NCBI RefSeq assembly: GCF_019880585.1
Contig: NZ_JAINVV010000011.1
Location: forward strand, 426,642-490,641
From: Sphingomonas colocasiae
GTDB lineage: Bacteria; Pseudomonadota; Alphaproteobacteria; Sphingomonadales; Sphingomonadaceae
Direction of reading: 5' to 3'
DNA: 64,000 nucleotides
Part shown: positions 44,405 through 53,126 of the stretch, piece after piece
How the letters are laid out: every line of letters begins with the position of its first letter
Position numbering within the stretch: position 1 is the stretch's first letter
Position numbers and translations under genes: made by a program
The notes under the pieces: generated by a model
Told to the model about the DNA's origin: nothing
Databases searched by the model: none
What the model saw: only the letters and a program-made list of their open reading frames with translations

Positions 44405-44462
44405 ATGTCAATTACATTTCATCATTGACTAATACGTATATTTTGTAATGAGTATATCACGA
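44405..44462. promoter_or_regulatory. AT-rich divergent control region with ATTACA...TGTAAT half-sites
   Basis: Between the TonB receptor and RpiR starts lies an AT-rich block with inverted half-sites ATTACA (44411-44416) and TGTAAT (44444-44449), TTGACT near 44426 and the palindrome TACGTA. It is the natural place for an RpiR operator. The assignment is positional inference. Confidence 0.4.
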
Positions 44463-44472
44463 TGGTGGTGAC

Positions 44473-45336
44473 ATGACGATCAAAGAGAAACTCATTCAGG
44501 GGTCGGACTCGCTGACGAAGGCGGACAAGCTCATCGTCCAGGAGCTGCTGGCCAATTACCCGACAAGCGGGCTTTCGACGGTATCGGACCTCGCCGCGCG
44601 CTCGCGCGTCAGCGACCCCAGCGTCGTGCGGTTCGTGCGCCGGCTCGGCTTCGACAGCTATCCCGCCTTCCAGAAGGCGCTGCTCGCTGAGGTCGACGAG
44701 CGGATGAATTCGCCGCTGTCGATGTTCGACAAGGCGAACCGTTCGACCTCCAACGACAGTTTCGGCCAGTATCTCGACGGCTGCGCCGATCTGCTGCGGC
44801 GTGCCGGCGAACTCAATCCGCCGGGCGAATATGAGCGCATGGTGACGGCGCTGGCGGATCCCGATTGCCGCGTGAGCGTGCTGGGCGGCCGCTACAGCCG
44901 CTATCTGGCCGGCTATCTGAACCAGCATCTCGGCATGCTGCGCGCGGATACCCGCACGATCGACCCGATCGCCCCGGAAGAGCCGCATATGCTGGAGGCT
45001 TTCGGGCGCCGCGACCTGTTGGTCGTGTTCGATTACCGGCGTTATCAGGCCGATGTGATCCGCACCGCCGAGCTCGTCCGCAAGCGCGGCGCGCGCATCT
45101 GCCTGTTCACCGATCCATGGCGATCGCCGATCGCACGCATCGCCGATGCCAGCCTGTTGGCGCCCGTGGAATCGCTGTCGCCGTTCGACAGCACGCTTGT
45201 CGGCATGGCGCAGCTCGAGGCCGTGGTCGCCGGGCTGACCGCCAGGCTGGGGGCTGCCGCCGAGGCGCGGATGCAGGCGTTGGAAGAACTGGCCGGAGAC
45301 CTCCGGGCCGGCAAGGAGCGCGACGGTGACGGCTGA
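44473..45336 (+). CDS. MurR/RpiR-family transcriptional regulator, 287 aa
   Basis: The N-terminal HTH_6 domain is canonical (SLTKADKLIVQELLANYPTSGLSTVSDLAARSRVSDPSVVRFVRRLGFDSYPAFQKALLAEV), followed by a SIS-type domain from about residue 110 (RVSVLGGRYSRYLAGYL...DLLVVFDYRRYQADVIRTAELVRKRGARICLFTD). SIS domains usually sense phosphosugars, but RpiR proteins near amide or amino-acid genes are also known. It heads an operon whose next gene overlaps its 3' end, and is divergent from the TonB receptor/amidase pair; it probably controls both. Confidence 0.92.
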   Translation: MTIKEKLIQGSDSLTKADKLIVQELLANYPTSGLSTVSDLAARSRVSDPSVVRFVRRLGFDSYPAFQKALLAEVDERMNSPLSMFDKANRSTSNDSFGQYLDGCADLLRRAGELNPPGEYERMVTALADPDCRVSVLGGRYSRYLAGYLNQHLGMLRADTRTIDPIAPEEPHMLEAFGRRDLLVVFDYRRYQADVIRTAELVRKRGARICLFTDPWRSPIARIADASLLAPVESLSPFDSTLVGMAQLEAVVAGLTARLGAAAEARMQALEELAGDLRAGKERDGDG

Positions 45337-45952
45337 ACCGCGCTTCGCCAGGCTGCCGCGCCGCGCGGAAACCACGACGCTGCTGTTCGTCGACATGCAG
45401 CGGATCTGGATCGACGATGCGACGGGCTATTATCACGACCGGCTGCACGGCGGCGTGCTGCATAACCAGCAGAGCCTGTTGCGGGCAGCGCGGGGTGCGG
45501 GCGTACAGGTGATGCACACCATCATCGAAAGCCTGACCAGCGACGGGCGCGACCGTTCGATGGATCACAAGCTGAGTGACATCCATGTGCCCAGGGGGCA
45601 TCCGTCCGGCGCGATCATCGACAGTCTCGCGCCGGTGGAGAACGAGATCGTCCTGCCCAAAACCTCGTCCGGCCTCTTCAATTCCACGCCGGCCGATTAT
45701 GTGCTGCGCAATCTCGGCACCACGCACCTGGTGGTGTGCGGCGTCATCACCGATCAGTGCGTGGACATGGCGGCGCGCGACGCGGCCGACCGGGGCTATC
45801 TCGTCACCGTGGTCGACGATGCCTGCGCCACCTACACGCCGGAGCGGCACGCGGCGGCGATCCGCACGCTCGGCGGCTATGCCGATATCCTGGATACGGC
45901 CGCCGCGATCGAACATCTGTTCCACCTCCCCCCAGCAAAGAAGACATTGTGA
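45326..45952 (+). CDS. Isochorismatase-like cysteine hydrolase, 208 aa
   Basis: The catalytic triad is visible: Asp23 in LLFVDMQ, Lys112 in VLPKTSSGLF and Cys145 in CGVITDQCVDMAARDA, with a Val-Ile dipeptide in the cis-peptide position. The cysteine nucleophile marks the amidohydrolase side of the family (nicotinamidase, N-carbamoylsarcosine amidase, ureidoacrylate hydrolase), not the true isochorismatases. GTG 45326 has AAGGAG 7 bases upstream and overlaps the RpiR gene by 11 bp. It probably removes an amide or carbamoyl group in the cytoplasm; the exact substrate is unknown. Confidence 0.9.
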   Translation: MTAEPRFARLPRRAETTTLLFVDMQRIWIDDATGYYHDRLHGGVLHNQQSLLRAARGAGVQVMHTIIESLTSDGRDRSMDHKLSDIHVPRGHPSGAIIDSLAPVENEIVLPKTSSGLFNSTPADYVLRNLGTTHLVVCGVITDQCVDMAARDAADRGYLVTVVDDACATYTPERHAAAIRTLGGYADILDTAAAIEHLFHLPPAKKTL

Positions 45953-47274
45953 GCGAACACGCCCCATCCCCGGTTGCCGGGACGCCCCTTTGCGCCGTCC
46001 TGACCACCGATCTTTCGAGCATAACGCGTGGCCGAAGCTTCCCGTCCGACCAGATCGACGCCTATCGCGCGCGCGGCATCGGCTGGGTTCCGGCGAATAT
46101 CGCGATCGACGCCTTCGGCAGCATCGCGCCGCATCCCTGGGGCTCGTCCGGCGACCTGCGCGTGATGCCCGATCCCGAAGCGCATGTCCGGCTGGGGGCG
46201 ACCACCGCGCCGGCGCTCGAATTCTTCCTTGGCGATATCGTCGAACTGGACGGCTCGCCATGGATGTGCTGCGCGCGCGGCTTCCTCAAGGCCGCACTGG
46301 CCCGGTTCCGCGCCGAGACCGGCCTGGAACCGGTGATGGCCTTCGAGCATGAATTCCGGATGGAAGGTGCCTCCTGGGCCGACGAGCCCGCCTTCTCGCT
46401 GGGTGCGATGCGGCGCGCGGCCGGATTTTCGGGGCAGTTGATGGCGGCGCTCCGCGAAGCCGGAACCGAGCCGGAAATGATCCTGCCCGAATATGGCCGC
46501 GACCAGTTCGAAGTGACGCTCGCCCCCGCTCCCGCGCTGGCCGCATGCGACCGCGCCGTCATGCTCCGCGAAATAACGCGAGAGATCGCGCGGAACGCGG
46601 GCATGCGCGCCAGCTTCACGCCCAAGCCCGAGCCCGACGCCGCCGGCAGCGGCGTGCATATCCATTTCAGCCTTGCCGGCCCGTCGGGCAACGTCACCTT
46701 CGATGCGTCGCGCCCGGGCCGGCTTTCCGAAAGCGCCGCACATTTCGCCGCCGGGCTGTTGCGGCACCTGCCCGCCATCACCGCCTTCTCGGCCCCCGCG
46801 CCGATTTCCTATCTGCGCCTTGTCGAACATAGCTGGAGCGCCGCTTATGTGATCGCGGGCGAACGCAACCGGGAAGCGGCGCTGCGCATCTGCCCGACCT
46901 TCCCCGTCGGCGGGCCTGACGAGGCACGGCAGTTCAATGTCGAATTCAGGGCTTGCGACGCCACCGCCAATCCCTATCTCGTCGCGGTGCTGATCGTGCT
47001 GGCGGGGCTTGAGGGAATCCGCGGCCGGCTGCCCCTGCCCCCGCTCGTCGATGTCGATCCCGCCGAGCTGCCGGATGCCGAGCGGTCGAGGCTGCAACGC
47101 CTGCCGCAAAGCCTGGACGAGGCGCTCGCCGCCCTCGCGGCGGACGCGACCGTCCGGTCCTGGCTGCCCGACGAGCTCCATGACTGCCATGTCGCGATCA
47201 AGCGCGGCGAGATCGAGCGGGTCGCCACGCTGTCCCCAGGCGAAATCTGTTCGCTCTACGGCGCGATCTATTGA
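45949..47274 (+). CDS. Glutamine synthetase-like enzyme (gamma-glutamyl ligase type), 441 aa
   Basis: GTG 45949 overlaps the previous stop (GTGA). The N-terminal beta-grasp part has LTTDLSSITRGRSFP; the catalytic part has FEHEFRME (metal Glu residues), GVHIHFSLAG (ATP/metal His), ISYLRLVEHSWSAAYV, ERNREAALRICP and VEFRACDATANPYL. The usual NSYKR is ISYLR and the chain is shorter than GlnA, so this resembles the gamma-glutamyl-amine synthetase group (PuuA/IpuC/FluG-like). Such enzymes ligate glutamate to an amine using ATP. The amine here is unknown. The next gene starts within its stop codon. Confidence 0.88.
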   Translation: MSEHAPSPVAGTPLCAVLTTDLSSITRGRSFPSDQIDAYRARGIGWVPANIAIDAFGSIAPHPWGSSGDLRVMPDPEAHVRLGATTAPALEFFLGDIVELDGSPWMCCARGFLKAALARFRAETGLEPVMAFEHEFRMEGASWADEPAFSLGAMRRAAGFSGQLMAALREAGTEPEMILPEYGRDQFEVTLAPAPALAACDRAVMLREITREIARNAGMRASFTPKPEPDAAGSGVHIHFSLAGPSGNVTFDASRPGRLSESAAHFAAGLLRHLPAITAFSAPAPISYLRLVEHSWSAAYVIAGERNREAALRICPTFPVGGPDEARQFNVEFRACDATANPYLVAVLIVLAGLEGIRGRLPLPPLVDVDPAELPDAERSRLQRLPQSLDEALAALAADATVRSWLPDELHDCHVAIKRGEIERVATLSPGEICSLYGAIY

Positions 47275-48014
47275 TGCTCGACGATTTCAGCGATCCGGCC
47301 GCGGTCGAGATCGTCAACATGGCGGGAAGCGCGCCGATCCTGCTGACGTGCGAGCATGCGTCGAACCATGTGCCCGACGGCATCTCGCTCGGCGTCGGCC
47401 CGGACGCTCTGCAAAGCCATATCGGCTATGATATCGGCGCGGCGGCGGTGACGCGCAGGCTCGCCGAACTGCTCGACGCACCCGCCATCCTGTCGCGCTG
47501 TTCGCGGCTCGTGATCGACTGCAACCGGCCGCTGCTTTCGCCCGAAAGCATTCCCGACAGCGTTGCGGGCATAGAGATTCCGGGAAACCGGGGCCTCTCC
47601 GCCGCGGCGCGCGCCGCGCGCGCGCGGCTCTATTTCCAGCCCTTCCACGATGCGATCGCGGGCATGCTGCACCGGCGCGACGCGGATGTCCGCCACCTCC
47701 TGGTTTCGATGCACAGCTTCACCCCGCGCCTCGGCGATGTCGAGCGCCCTTGGGACGTCGGCGTGCTCCAGCGCCGCAGCCCGACGATCGGCACGGCGAT
47801 GGTCGATGCCTTCCGGGCGGCGGGCCTGAACGCCATCGCCAACCAGCCCTACCAGATCGACGACGAAACCGATGCGACGGTGCCGATGCACGGCGAGGCG
47901 CATGGACGGCCCGCGATCCTGATCGAACTGCGCCAGGACCGGATCGACACGGCGGCGGGCGTACAAGCCTGGTCAGCCCACACCGCCGACGCGATCCGGG
48001 CGGTGCTGCGCTGA
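47274..48014 (+). CDS. N-formylglutamate amidohydrolase-like enzyme, 246 aa
   Basis: ATG 47274 overlaps the GS-like stop (TGATG), so the two are coupled. Family motifs are visible: ILLTCEHASNHVPDG (zinc His region), HIGYDIGAAAVTRRLAELLDAP, SRLVIDCNRP, LLVSMHSFTPRL, and AILIELRQD. These FGase-type metalloenzymes hydrolyse N-formyl-glutamate or related N-acyl amino acids. No hut genes are nearby, so histidine breakdown is unlikely; cleavage of an N-acyl- or gamma-glutamyl-type intermediate made by the preceding enzyme is a plausible role. Confidence 0.9.
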   Translation: MLDDFSDPAAVEIVNMAGSAPILLTCEHASNHVPDGISLGVGPDALQSHIGYDIGAAAVTRRLAELLDAPAILSRCSRLVIDCNRPLLSPESIPDSVAGIEIPGNRGLSAAARAARARLYFQPFHDAIAGMLHRRDADVRHLLVSMHSFTPRLGDVERPWDVGVLQRRSPTIGTAMVDAFRAAGLNAIANQPYQIDDETDATVPMHGEAHGRPAILIELRQDRIDTAAGVQAWSAHTADAIRAVLR

Positions 48015-48029
48015 GGGCAAGCCGCCCTA

Positions 48030-48081
48030 TCATCCCCGCCCTGAGCGCCTGCCTTGGCAGGCAGTCGAAGGGCGGGGATGA
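48030..48081 (+). terminator. Long hairpin after the GS/FGase-like operon
   Basis: TCATCCCCGCCCT pairs with AGGGCGGGGATGA, with an inner GCCTGCC/GGCAGGC stem. It lies 16 bp past the operon stop and probably terminates it; the outer TCATCCCCGC resembles the arms of the 50793-50880 element. Confidence 0.65.
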
Positions 48082-48178
48082 CATGGTGAGGGTTTGATAT
48101 CGAGCTTCATCCACGGACTCTGCCGCTGTTCGCCGACGGCTTGAAGGTCGCAGCGTCCGCGAAGTCGGCGAACCGAAC

Positions 48179-49138
48179 TCAGAAGCTCTCGCCCACCATC
48201 TCCTCGCTCTTCGCCCACAATGCGCGGGCATTGTCGGGATCGATCGCATAGCCGCGCACGCCACCACGAATGTCGTCGCCCTCGACGATCTCGGCGACAT
48301 GGCAGTCCTCGCAATAGCGGCCGCCCACCGCCTCCGGCGCGGCGACGATGCCGGCCCAGAGCGACGTCGCGGCCCCTTGCGGGATCGACTTCCAGGTGAA
48401 GGCCGGCGCGCCATCGGGCTGGGTTTCATCGATCGAGGCGATCAGGCGGTTCAGATCCTCCTCGCTCATATGGCGGGCAAGCTCGGTCTGGATCACGCCG
48501 GGATGGACGGCGGCGGCGCGGATGCCGCGATCCTTGTGGCGCCGGTCGAACTCGACGGCGAACAGCACGTTCGCCGTCTTCGAACGGCCATAGGCGACGA
48601 ATTCGGCATAGGGCGTGCGTTCGAAATTGGGGTCCTCCAGATCGACATCGGCGAAGCGATGGCCGGCCGAAGCCAGGCTGACGACGCGCGAACCGGACCG
48701 CAGCAGCGACGCGATCCGGTTGATCAGCACGAAGTGGCCGAGATGATTGGTGCCGAACTGGGTTTCGAAACCATCGGCCGTCTCGCCCTTGGGGCAGGCC
48801 ATCACGCCGGCATTGGCGATCACCACGTCGAACGGCCGCCCGTCCGCGACCAGCGCGTCTGCAGCGGTGCGGACGCTGGCGAGCGAGGCGAGATCGAGCT
48901 GGATCAGTTCGATGCCGCCGCCATTGGCGGCCTGGGCGCGCACCACTTCGGTCGCGCGGCCCGCCTTTTCCAGATCGCGCGCGGCACCGACCACCTGCGC
49001 GCCATGCGCGGCGAGCGCGCGCGCCGTTTCCACGCCCAGCCCGGCCGACACGCCGGTCACCAGGATGCGCTTGCCCGACAAGTCGATGCCCGCCAGCACG
49101 TCGTCCGTGGTCGATTGCTCTCCGAAAGTCGCAGTCAT
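48179..49138 (-). CDS. Short-chain dehydrogenase/reductase, 319 aa
   Basis: ATG 49138 follows GAGGAGA. The Rossmann motif TGVSAGLG is at residues 28-35, NAG in VVIANAGVMAC, the active-site Ser in RVVSLASAGH and YGRSK (Tyr-x3-Lys). The longer length and FVLINRIASLL...HPGVIQTELARHM are typical of retinol-dehydrogenase/protochlorophyllide-reductase-like SDRs, NAD(P)-dependent. The substrate is unknown. It is divergent from an AraC regulator 152 bp away, which probably controls it. Confidence 0.92.
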   Translation of the reverse strand: MTATFGEQSTTDDVLAGIDLSGKRILVTGVSAGLGVETARALAAHGAQVVGAARDLEKAGRATEVVRAQAANGGGIELIQLDLASLASVRTAADALVADGRPFDVVIANAGVMACPKGETADGFETQFGTNHLGHFVLINRIASLLRSGSRVVSLASAGHRFADVDLEDPNFERTPYAEFVAYGRSKTANVLFAVEFDRRHKDRGIRAAAVHPGVIQTELARHMSEEDLNRLIASIDETQPDGAPAFTWKSIPQGAATSLWAGIVAAPEAVGGRYCEDCHVAEIVEGDDIRGGVRGYAIDPDNARALWAKSEEMVGESF

Positions 49139-49290
49139 ATCGGTCTCCTCGATTGCTCGCCGCCATCTGGTTTCGCGCGCCGCGATCCGCGCGCCCGATC
49201 GTGTCGAACTCTTGCCCGATCCTCTCAGCGAATGCGCGATCGACGGAAAGAGCGCTTGTTTCGCGCGCGCGTCGCCCCAATCTTGCCGCC

Positions 49291-50220
49291 ATGCAGGAAC
49301 AGCTCGGCCGATTGCGCGACATGGCGCTCCGTCATTGCAGCCCCGGCAAGATGGCGACGCCGATCCCGCGCCTCGCCATCCATATGGGCCAGGTGCGCAC
49401 AGCGCTGTCGCCCGCGCTGTGCGAACCCATGCTGTGCCTGGTGCTGCAGGGCGCCAAGACGGTGACGATCGGCGACCGGGTGCTGCGCTACGACCCGGCA
49501 AGCTATTTCGTGGCGACCGTCGACCTGCCGGTATCGGGCTGCATCATCGAGGCGAGCGTCGACCATCCCTATATCGGCCTCAGCATGCGGCTCGATCGCG
49601 ACTGCCTGACCGGGCTGATCGCCGAACTGCCCGATCCCGGCGATGCCCCCGCTCCCGGCTTCGCGGTAAGCGCGGTAACGCCGCAGCTTCTCGATCCATG
49701 GCTGCGGCTCCTTTCGCTGCTCGACGAACCGCGCGACCTGCCCGTGCTGGCGCCGATGCTGGAGCGCGAGATCCTGTACCGCGTGCTGCAGGGGCCGCAG
49801 GGCGGCATGATCCGTCAGGCGGCGATCGCGGACAGCCGCCTGTCGCGCGTGCGGCGCGCGATCGGCTGGATCCGTGCCAATTTCGATCGGCCGCTGCGCG
49901 TGGAGATGCTGGCCGAGCTCGCGGGCATGAGCCCGGCATCCTTCCATCGCCATTTCAAGACCGCGACCGCGATGAGCCCGCTGCAATATCAGAAATCGAT
50001 GCGGTTGCAGGAAGCGCGCCGGCTGCTCATCGCCAATGCCGAGGCATCGCGCGCGGGCTATGCCGTCGGTTATGAAAGCGCATCGCAGTTCAGCCGCGAA
50101 TATGCCCGGATGTTCGGCACCCCGCCCGCGCGCGATGCCGAACGGCTGCGCCGCCAGGGGCCGGGCGAAACCGTCGCGAACCTGTTGAGCGCAAGCTTCG
50201 GGAAGCCCTTGCCGGGATGA
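49291..50220 (+). CDS. AraC-family transcriptional regulator (AraC_N type), 309 aa
   Basis: The N-terminal cupin-like AraC_N domain (CLVLQGAKTVTIGDRVLRYDPASYFVATVDLPVSG) precedes two HTH motifs in the C-terminal third (MLAELAGMSPASFHRHFKTATAMSPLQYQKSMRLQEARRLL and AGYAVGYESASQFSREYARMFG). ATG 49291 is the natural start; the frame extends 46 codons upstream through the divergent promoter, which is unlikely to be coding. AraC/SDR divergent pairs of this kind are common, with the regulator activating the reductase. Confidence 0.9.
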   Translation: MQEQLGRLRDMALRHCSPGKMATPIPRLAIHMGQVRTALSPALCEPMLCLVLQGAKTVTIGDRVLRYDPASYFVATVDLPVSGCIIEASVDHPYIGLSMRLDRDCLTGLIAELPDPGDAPAPGFAVSAVTPQLLDPWLRLLSLLDEPRDLPVLAPMLEREILYRVLQGPQGGMIRQAAIADSRLSRVRRAIGWIRANFDRPLRVEMLAELAGMSPASFHRHFKTATAMSPLQYQKSMRLQEARRLLIANAEASRAGYAVGYESASQFSREYARMFGTPPARDAERLRRQGPGETVANLLSASFGKPLPG

Positions 50221-50279
50221 ACGCCCAGGGATGATCCAGACGGCGGGACATCCCCGGCCGACCGGAACGAGGAACCGCC

Positions 50280-50771
50280 ATGTCGCTCTGCTTCAAGACC
50301 ACCCAGTCCCCCGTCGGCACGCTGACATTGGTGGCGAGCGATGCCGGGCTCGTCGCGATCCTGTGGCCCGACGACCGGCCGGGCCGGGTACGGCTCGGCC
50401 CGTTGACCGAGGATGCCGATCACCCCGTTCTCGTGGAAACCGCCCGTCAGCTCGACGCCTATTTCGCGGGCACGCTGACGCGTTTCACGATGACGCTCGA
50501 TTTCCAGGGCACCGATTTCCAGAAACGGGTCTGGGCGGCCTTGCTCACCATCCCGTTCGGAGAGACGCGCAGCTATGCGGAGATCGCGCACCAGATCGGC
50601 CGCCCCGCCGCCGTCCGCGCGGTCGGCGCCGCCAATGGCCGCAACCCGATCTCGATCGTCGCCCCCTGCCACCGCGTCATCGGATCGAACGGCGCGCTCA
50701 CCGGCTTCGCCGGCGGGCTCGATGCGAAGCGGCTGCTGCTCGACCTGGAAAGCGCGCCGCGACTGATGTGA
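50280..50771 (+). CDS. ogt: Methylated-DNA--protein-cysteine methyltransferase
   Basis: A 163-residue protein with the alkyl-acceptor motif PCHRV (Cys130) in the context ISIVAPCHRVIGSNGALTGFAGGL and the helix-turn-helix FQKRVWAALLTIPFGETRSYAEIA. It repairs O6-alkylguanine by suicidal transfer to Cys130. Length and lack of an Ada zinc domain fit Ogt. ATG 50280 follows GAGGAACCGCC. It lies 60 bp after the AraC gene on the same strand. Confidence 0.94.
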   Translation: MSLCFKTTQSPVGTLTLVASDAGLVAILWPDDRPGRVRLGPLTEDADHPVLVETARQLDAYFAGTLTRFTMTLDFQGTDFQKRVWAALLTIPFGETRSYAEIAHQIGRPAAVRAVGAANGRNPISIVAPCHRVIGSNGALTGFAGGLDAKRLLLDLESAPRLM

Positions 50772-50792
50772 GGGGTTGGCTTGCTCCCCACT

Positions 50793-50880
50793 TGTCATCC
50801 CCGCGAACGCGGGGATCCAGCTATTCCGTGAAGCATCAGAAAGAAGAAGAAGCTGGATCCCCGCGTTCGCGGGGATGACA
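50793..50880. repeat. Element with perfect 30-bp inverted repeats
   Basis: The arms 50793-50822 and 50851-50880 are perfect inverted repeats, each itself palindromic at CCCCGCGAACGCGGGG, with a 28-bp loop rich in GAAGAA. It sits between the convergent ogt and RcnB-like genes. It matches a dispersed hairpin type widespread in sphingomonad chromosomes (recalled, not searched). Confidence 0.85.
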
Positions 50881-50907
50881 TCGAGAGAAAAGACCCCAAG
50901 ACAGGAA

Positions 50908-50935
50908 AATCCCCCGAAGCCGGGCTCCGGGGGAC
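50908..50935 (-). terminator. Rho-independent terminator of the RcnB-like gene
   Basis: On the minus strand a GC-rich stem (TCCCCCGGAGCC... GGCTTCGGGGGA) is followed by TTTTCCT, 30 bp past the stop of the gene at 50966-51364. Confidence 0.7.
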
Positions 50936-50965
50936 TCTCCACTGCCACCTATTGCAGCGTCAGGC

Positions 50966-51364
50966 TCAGCGGATGGCGTTGCCGATCACCGCGCCGATGA
51001 TGCCGCTGACCAGCGCGACCATCACCGCGTCATTGCCCGACTGCACCCACTGATAGCCACGCGGCGCGGCGTTCAGGTGATAGGCGCGGGGATTGTTGAT
51101 CACCCGGTAATTCTGCGCCTGGCGACGGTCGAAGCGCTGGCCCTTGGCCCAGCGATGCTGGCCGTAGCGATAGTCGTTCTGCGCATAGCGGCGGTCATTC
51201 TGGCGCACGACGGTCTTCTTCTTCACGACCGTGCGGCCATTCGCGCCATGATGCACGCTCTTCTGTTCGACGCGCTGCTGGTAGGGCGCCGCCTGCGCCT
51301 GGCTGGCGACCAGCGGGCTGGCGATCATGCTGGTTGCGGCCAGCGCCATCAGAAACTTTTTCAT
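50966..51364 (-). CDS. RcnB-like exported protein, 132 aa
   Basis: ATG 51364 follows AGAGGAACG. A signal peptide (MKKFLMALAATSMIASPLVASQAQA) precedes a Tyr/Arg/Gln-rich repeat region (NDRRYAQNDYRYGQHRW) and the RcnB-type core YRVINNPRAYHLNAAPRGYQWVQSGNDAVMVALVSGIIGAVI. E. coli RcnB is a periplasmic nickel/cobalt-homeostasis protein, but most alphaproteobacterial relatives are uncharacterised. The C-terminus is hydrophobic and Gly-rich. It is monocistronic by its own terminator. Confidence 0.88.
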   Translation of the reverse strand: MKKFLMALAATSMIASPLVASQAQAAPYQQRVEQKSVHHGANGRTVVKKKTVVRQNDRRYAQNDYRYGQHRWAKGQRFDRRQAQNYRVINNPRAYHLNAAPRGYQWVQSGNDAVMVALVSGIIGAVIGNAIR

Positions 51365-51476
51365 CGTTCGTTCCTCTTGTTCCGGCGCCTTCAGCGGCGT
51401 CGAAAACAGAAATAGGCGGCGACTGTCGCAAGGATGTGCCGGCAGCGAGCAATTTTGTCGAAAAGTGTAACAGCAA

Positions 51477-52790
51477 TTACACCGACAGGAGCAGCCCCGC
51501 CCCCGCCGCGATGCCGAGCAGCGGCAGCACGCCCAGTTTGAAGCGGAACAACAGGATCGCGGCGGCAACGCCGAGCAGCCCGGCGCGCCAGTCGAAGCTC
51601 TGCCAATCGGGCAGATACAGGCGCAGCGGCCCGAAACGCCCCTCGCCGACCGCCCTGAACAGCACATGCAGCGCGAACCAGAGCGCGAGGTTGGCGATCA
51701 CCCCCACCACCGCGGCGGTGAGCGCGGCCAGCCCGCCCTGAAGCCGGGGCGCCCGCTCCAGCCGTTCCATCCAGGGCGCCAGCGCGAAGATCCAGAGGAA
51801 GCAGGGCGCGAAGGTGACCCAGGTGGTGAGCGCCGCACCGATCATGCCGGCCGCGAGCGGGCTGAACGGATCGGGCGCGCGGAACGCGCCGAGGAAACCG
51901 ACGAACTGGGTGACCATGATCAGCGGCCCCGGCGTCGTCTCCGCGAGGCCGAGCCCGTCGGCCATCTCGCCCGCGCTCAGCCAGTGATGGGACTGGACCG
52001 CTTCCTGCGCCATATAGGCGAGGACCGCATAGGCGCCGCCGAAGGTGACGATGGCGAGTTGCGAAAAGAAGCTGCCGATCCGCCACAGCACATGATCCGG
52101 CCCCAACAGCAGCAGGATCGCCAGCATCGGTGCGGCCCAGACCAGCAGCCAGCCCAGCACCGCCCGGATCGTGCCGACGACAAGCGTACGGCGCGATGCA
52201 GGCGGCGCGGCCATGCTCGCTCCGCCATGTTTCGCATGGGCGCCGAGCCAGTCGGGGCGCGACGCGGCGACAATCATGCCGAGCACACCGCTGCCGAGCA
52301 CGACGAGCGGAAACGGCAGGTCGAGCAGGAACAAAGCGACGAAGGACGCGGCGGCGAGCAGCCGCTTGAAGCGTGTATCGAGCGCGCGCCGGCCGATCCG
52401 GATCAGCGCCTGTGCCACGATGGCGAGCACCGCCGCCTTGATCCCCAGGAACAGGGCCGCGAACCATTGGAGATCGGCGGCATAGGCATAAAGGATCGAC
52501 AGGCCGAGAATGACGAGCGCACCGGGCAGCACGAACAACAGCCCCGCCGCCAGTCCGCCCCTCAGCCCATGCAGCCGCCAGCCGATCCAGGTGGCCAGTT
52601 GCTGCGCCTCCGGCCCGGGCAGCAGATGGCAGAGATTGAGCGCGCGCAGATACTGGCCCTCATCCACCCATCCGCGCTTCTCCACGATCTCCTCGTGCAT
52701 CAGCGAGATCTGCCCGGCGGGACCACCGAAACTGATCAGGCCGATCCGGCCGAAAACACCCATCATGTCGCGAAATTGCGGTTGCGTCAT
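51477..52790 (-). CDS. chrA: Chromate efflux transporter ChrA
   Basis: A 437-residue inner-membrane protein with two homologous halves, as in long-chain ChrA. Each half opens with a family motif: FGRIGLISFGGPAGQISLMHEE and SQLAIVTFGGAYAVLAYMAQEAV. The halves also have LNLCHLLPGPEAQQLATWIGW and LGLAETTPGPLIMVTQFVGFLGAFR. About ten hydrophobic segments are visible. It expels chromate using the proton motive force. ATG 52790 is preferred; the frame extends 31 codons upstream without support. Confidence 0.94.
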   Translation of the reverse strand: MTQPQFRDMMGVFGRIGLISFGGPAGQISLMHEEIVEKRGWVDEGQYLRALNLCHLLPGPEAQQLATWIGWRLHGLRGGLAAGLLFVLPGALVILGLSILYAYAADLQWFAALFLGIKAAVLAIVAQALIRIGRRALDTRFKRLLAAASFVALFLLDLPFPLVVLGSGVLGMIVAASRPDWLGAHAKHGGASMAAPPASRRTLVVGTIRAVLGWLLVWAAPMLAILLLLGPDHVLWRIGSFFSQLAIVTFGGAYAVLAYMAQEAVQSHHWLSAGEMADGLGLAETTPGPLIMVTQFVGFLGAFRAPDPFSPLAAGMIGAALTTWVTFAPCFLWIFALAPWMERLERAPRLQGGLAALTAAVVGVIANLALWFALHVLFRAVGEGRFGPLRLYLPDWQSFDWRAGLLGVAAAILLFRFKLGVLPLLGIAAGAGLLLSV

Positions 52791-53126
52791 CGATACGTCC
52801 CCAACGGCCCCGAAAGAGCCGGATTGCCGCAACGCTTGGGCGGGGACGCCTGATCGGGAGGTTGCCTTGCCCCGAAGCTTCATTCTAGCGATAGCCGCCC
52901 GGCAACGCCAGCTTCAACCCCTATGCGCGAAGACATGTTGATCCCGGCGCGCGACTGTGACACAGACACTGGCGATGACGTACTTTACCACCTCGCATAA
53001 GGGCTATTGGCGCTTCCTGTAGGGAGCGGCGCGTCATCATCCATGACCATCGCCGCCGGGTACGGTGAGCGCATGGAACCAAGCGAAATTTCACCTGCCG
53101 CGGCGGCCTTCGAGAAAAGGCGAACC

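Noticed and set aside
47274..48014. hutG of a histidine-utilisation operon
   Set aside because: No hutU, hutH, hutI or hutF genes are near; the neighbours point to another pathway.
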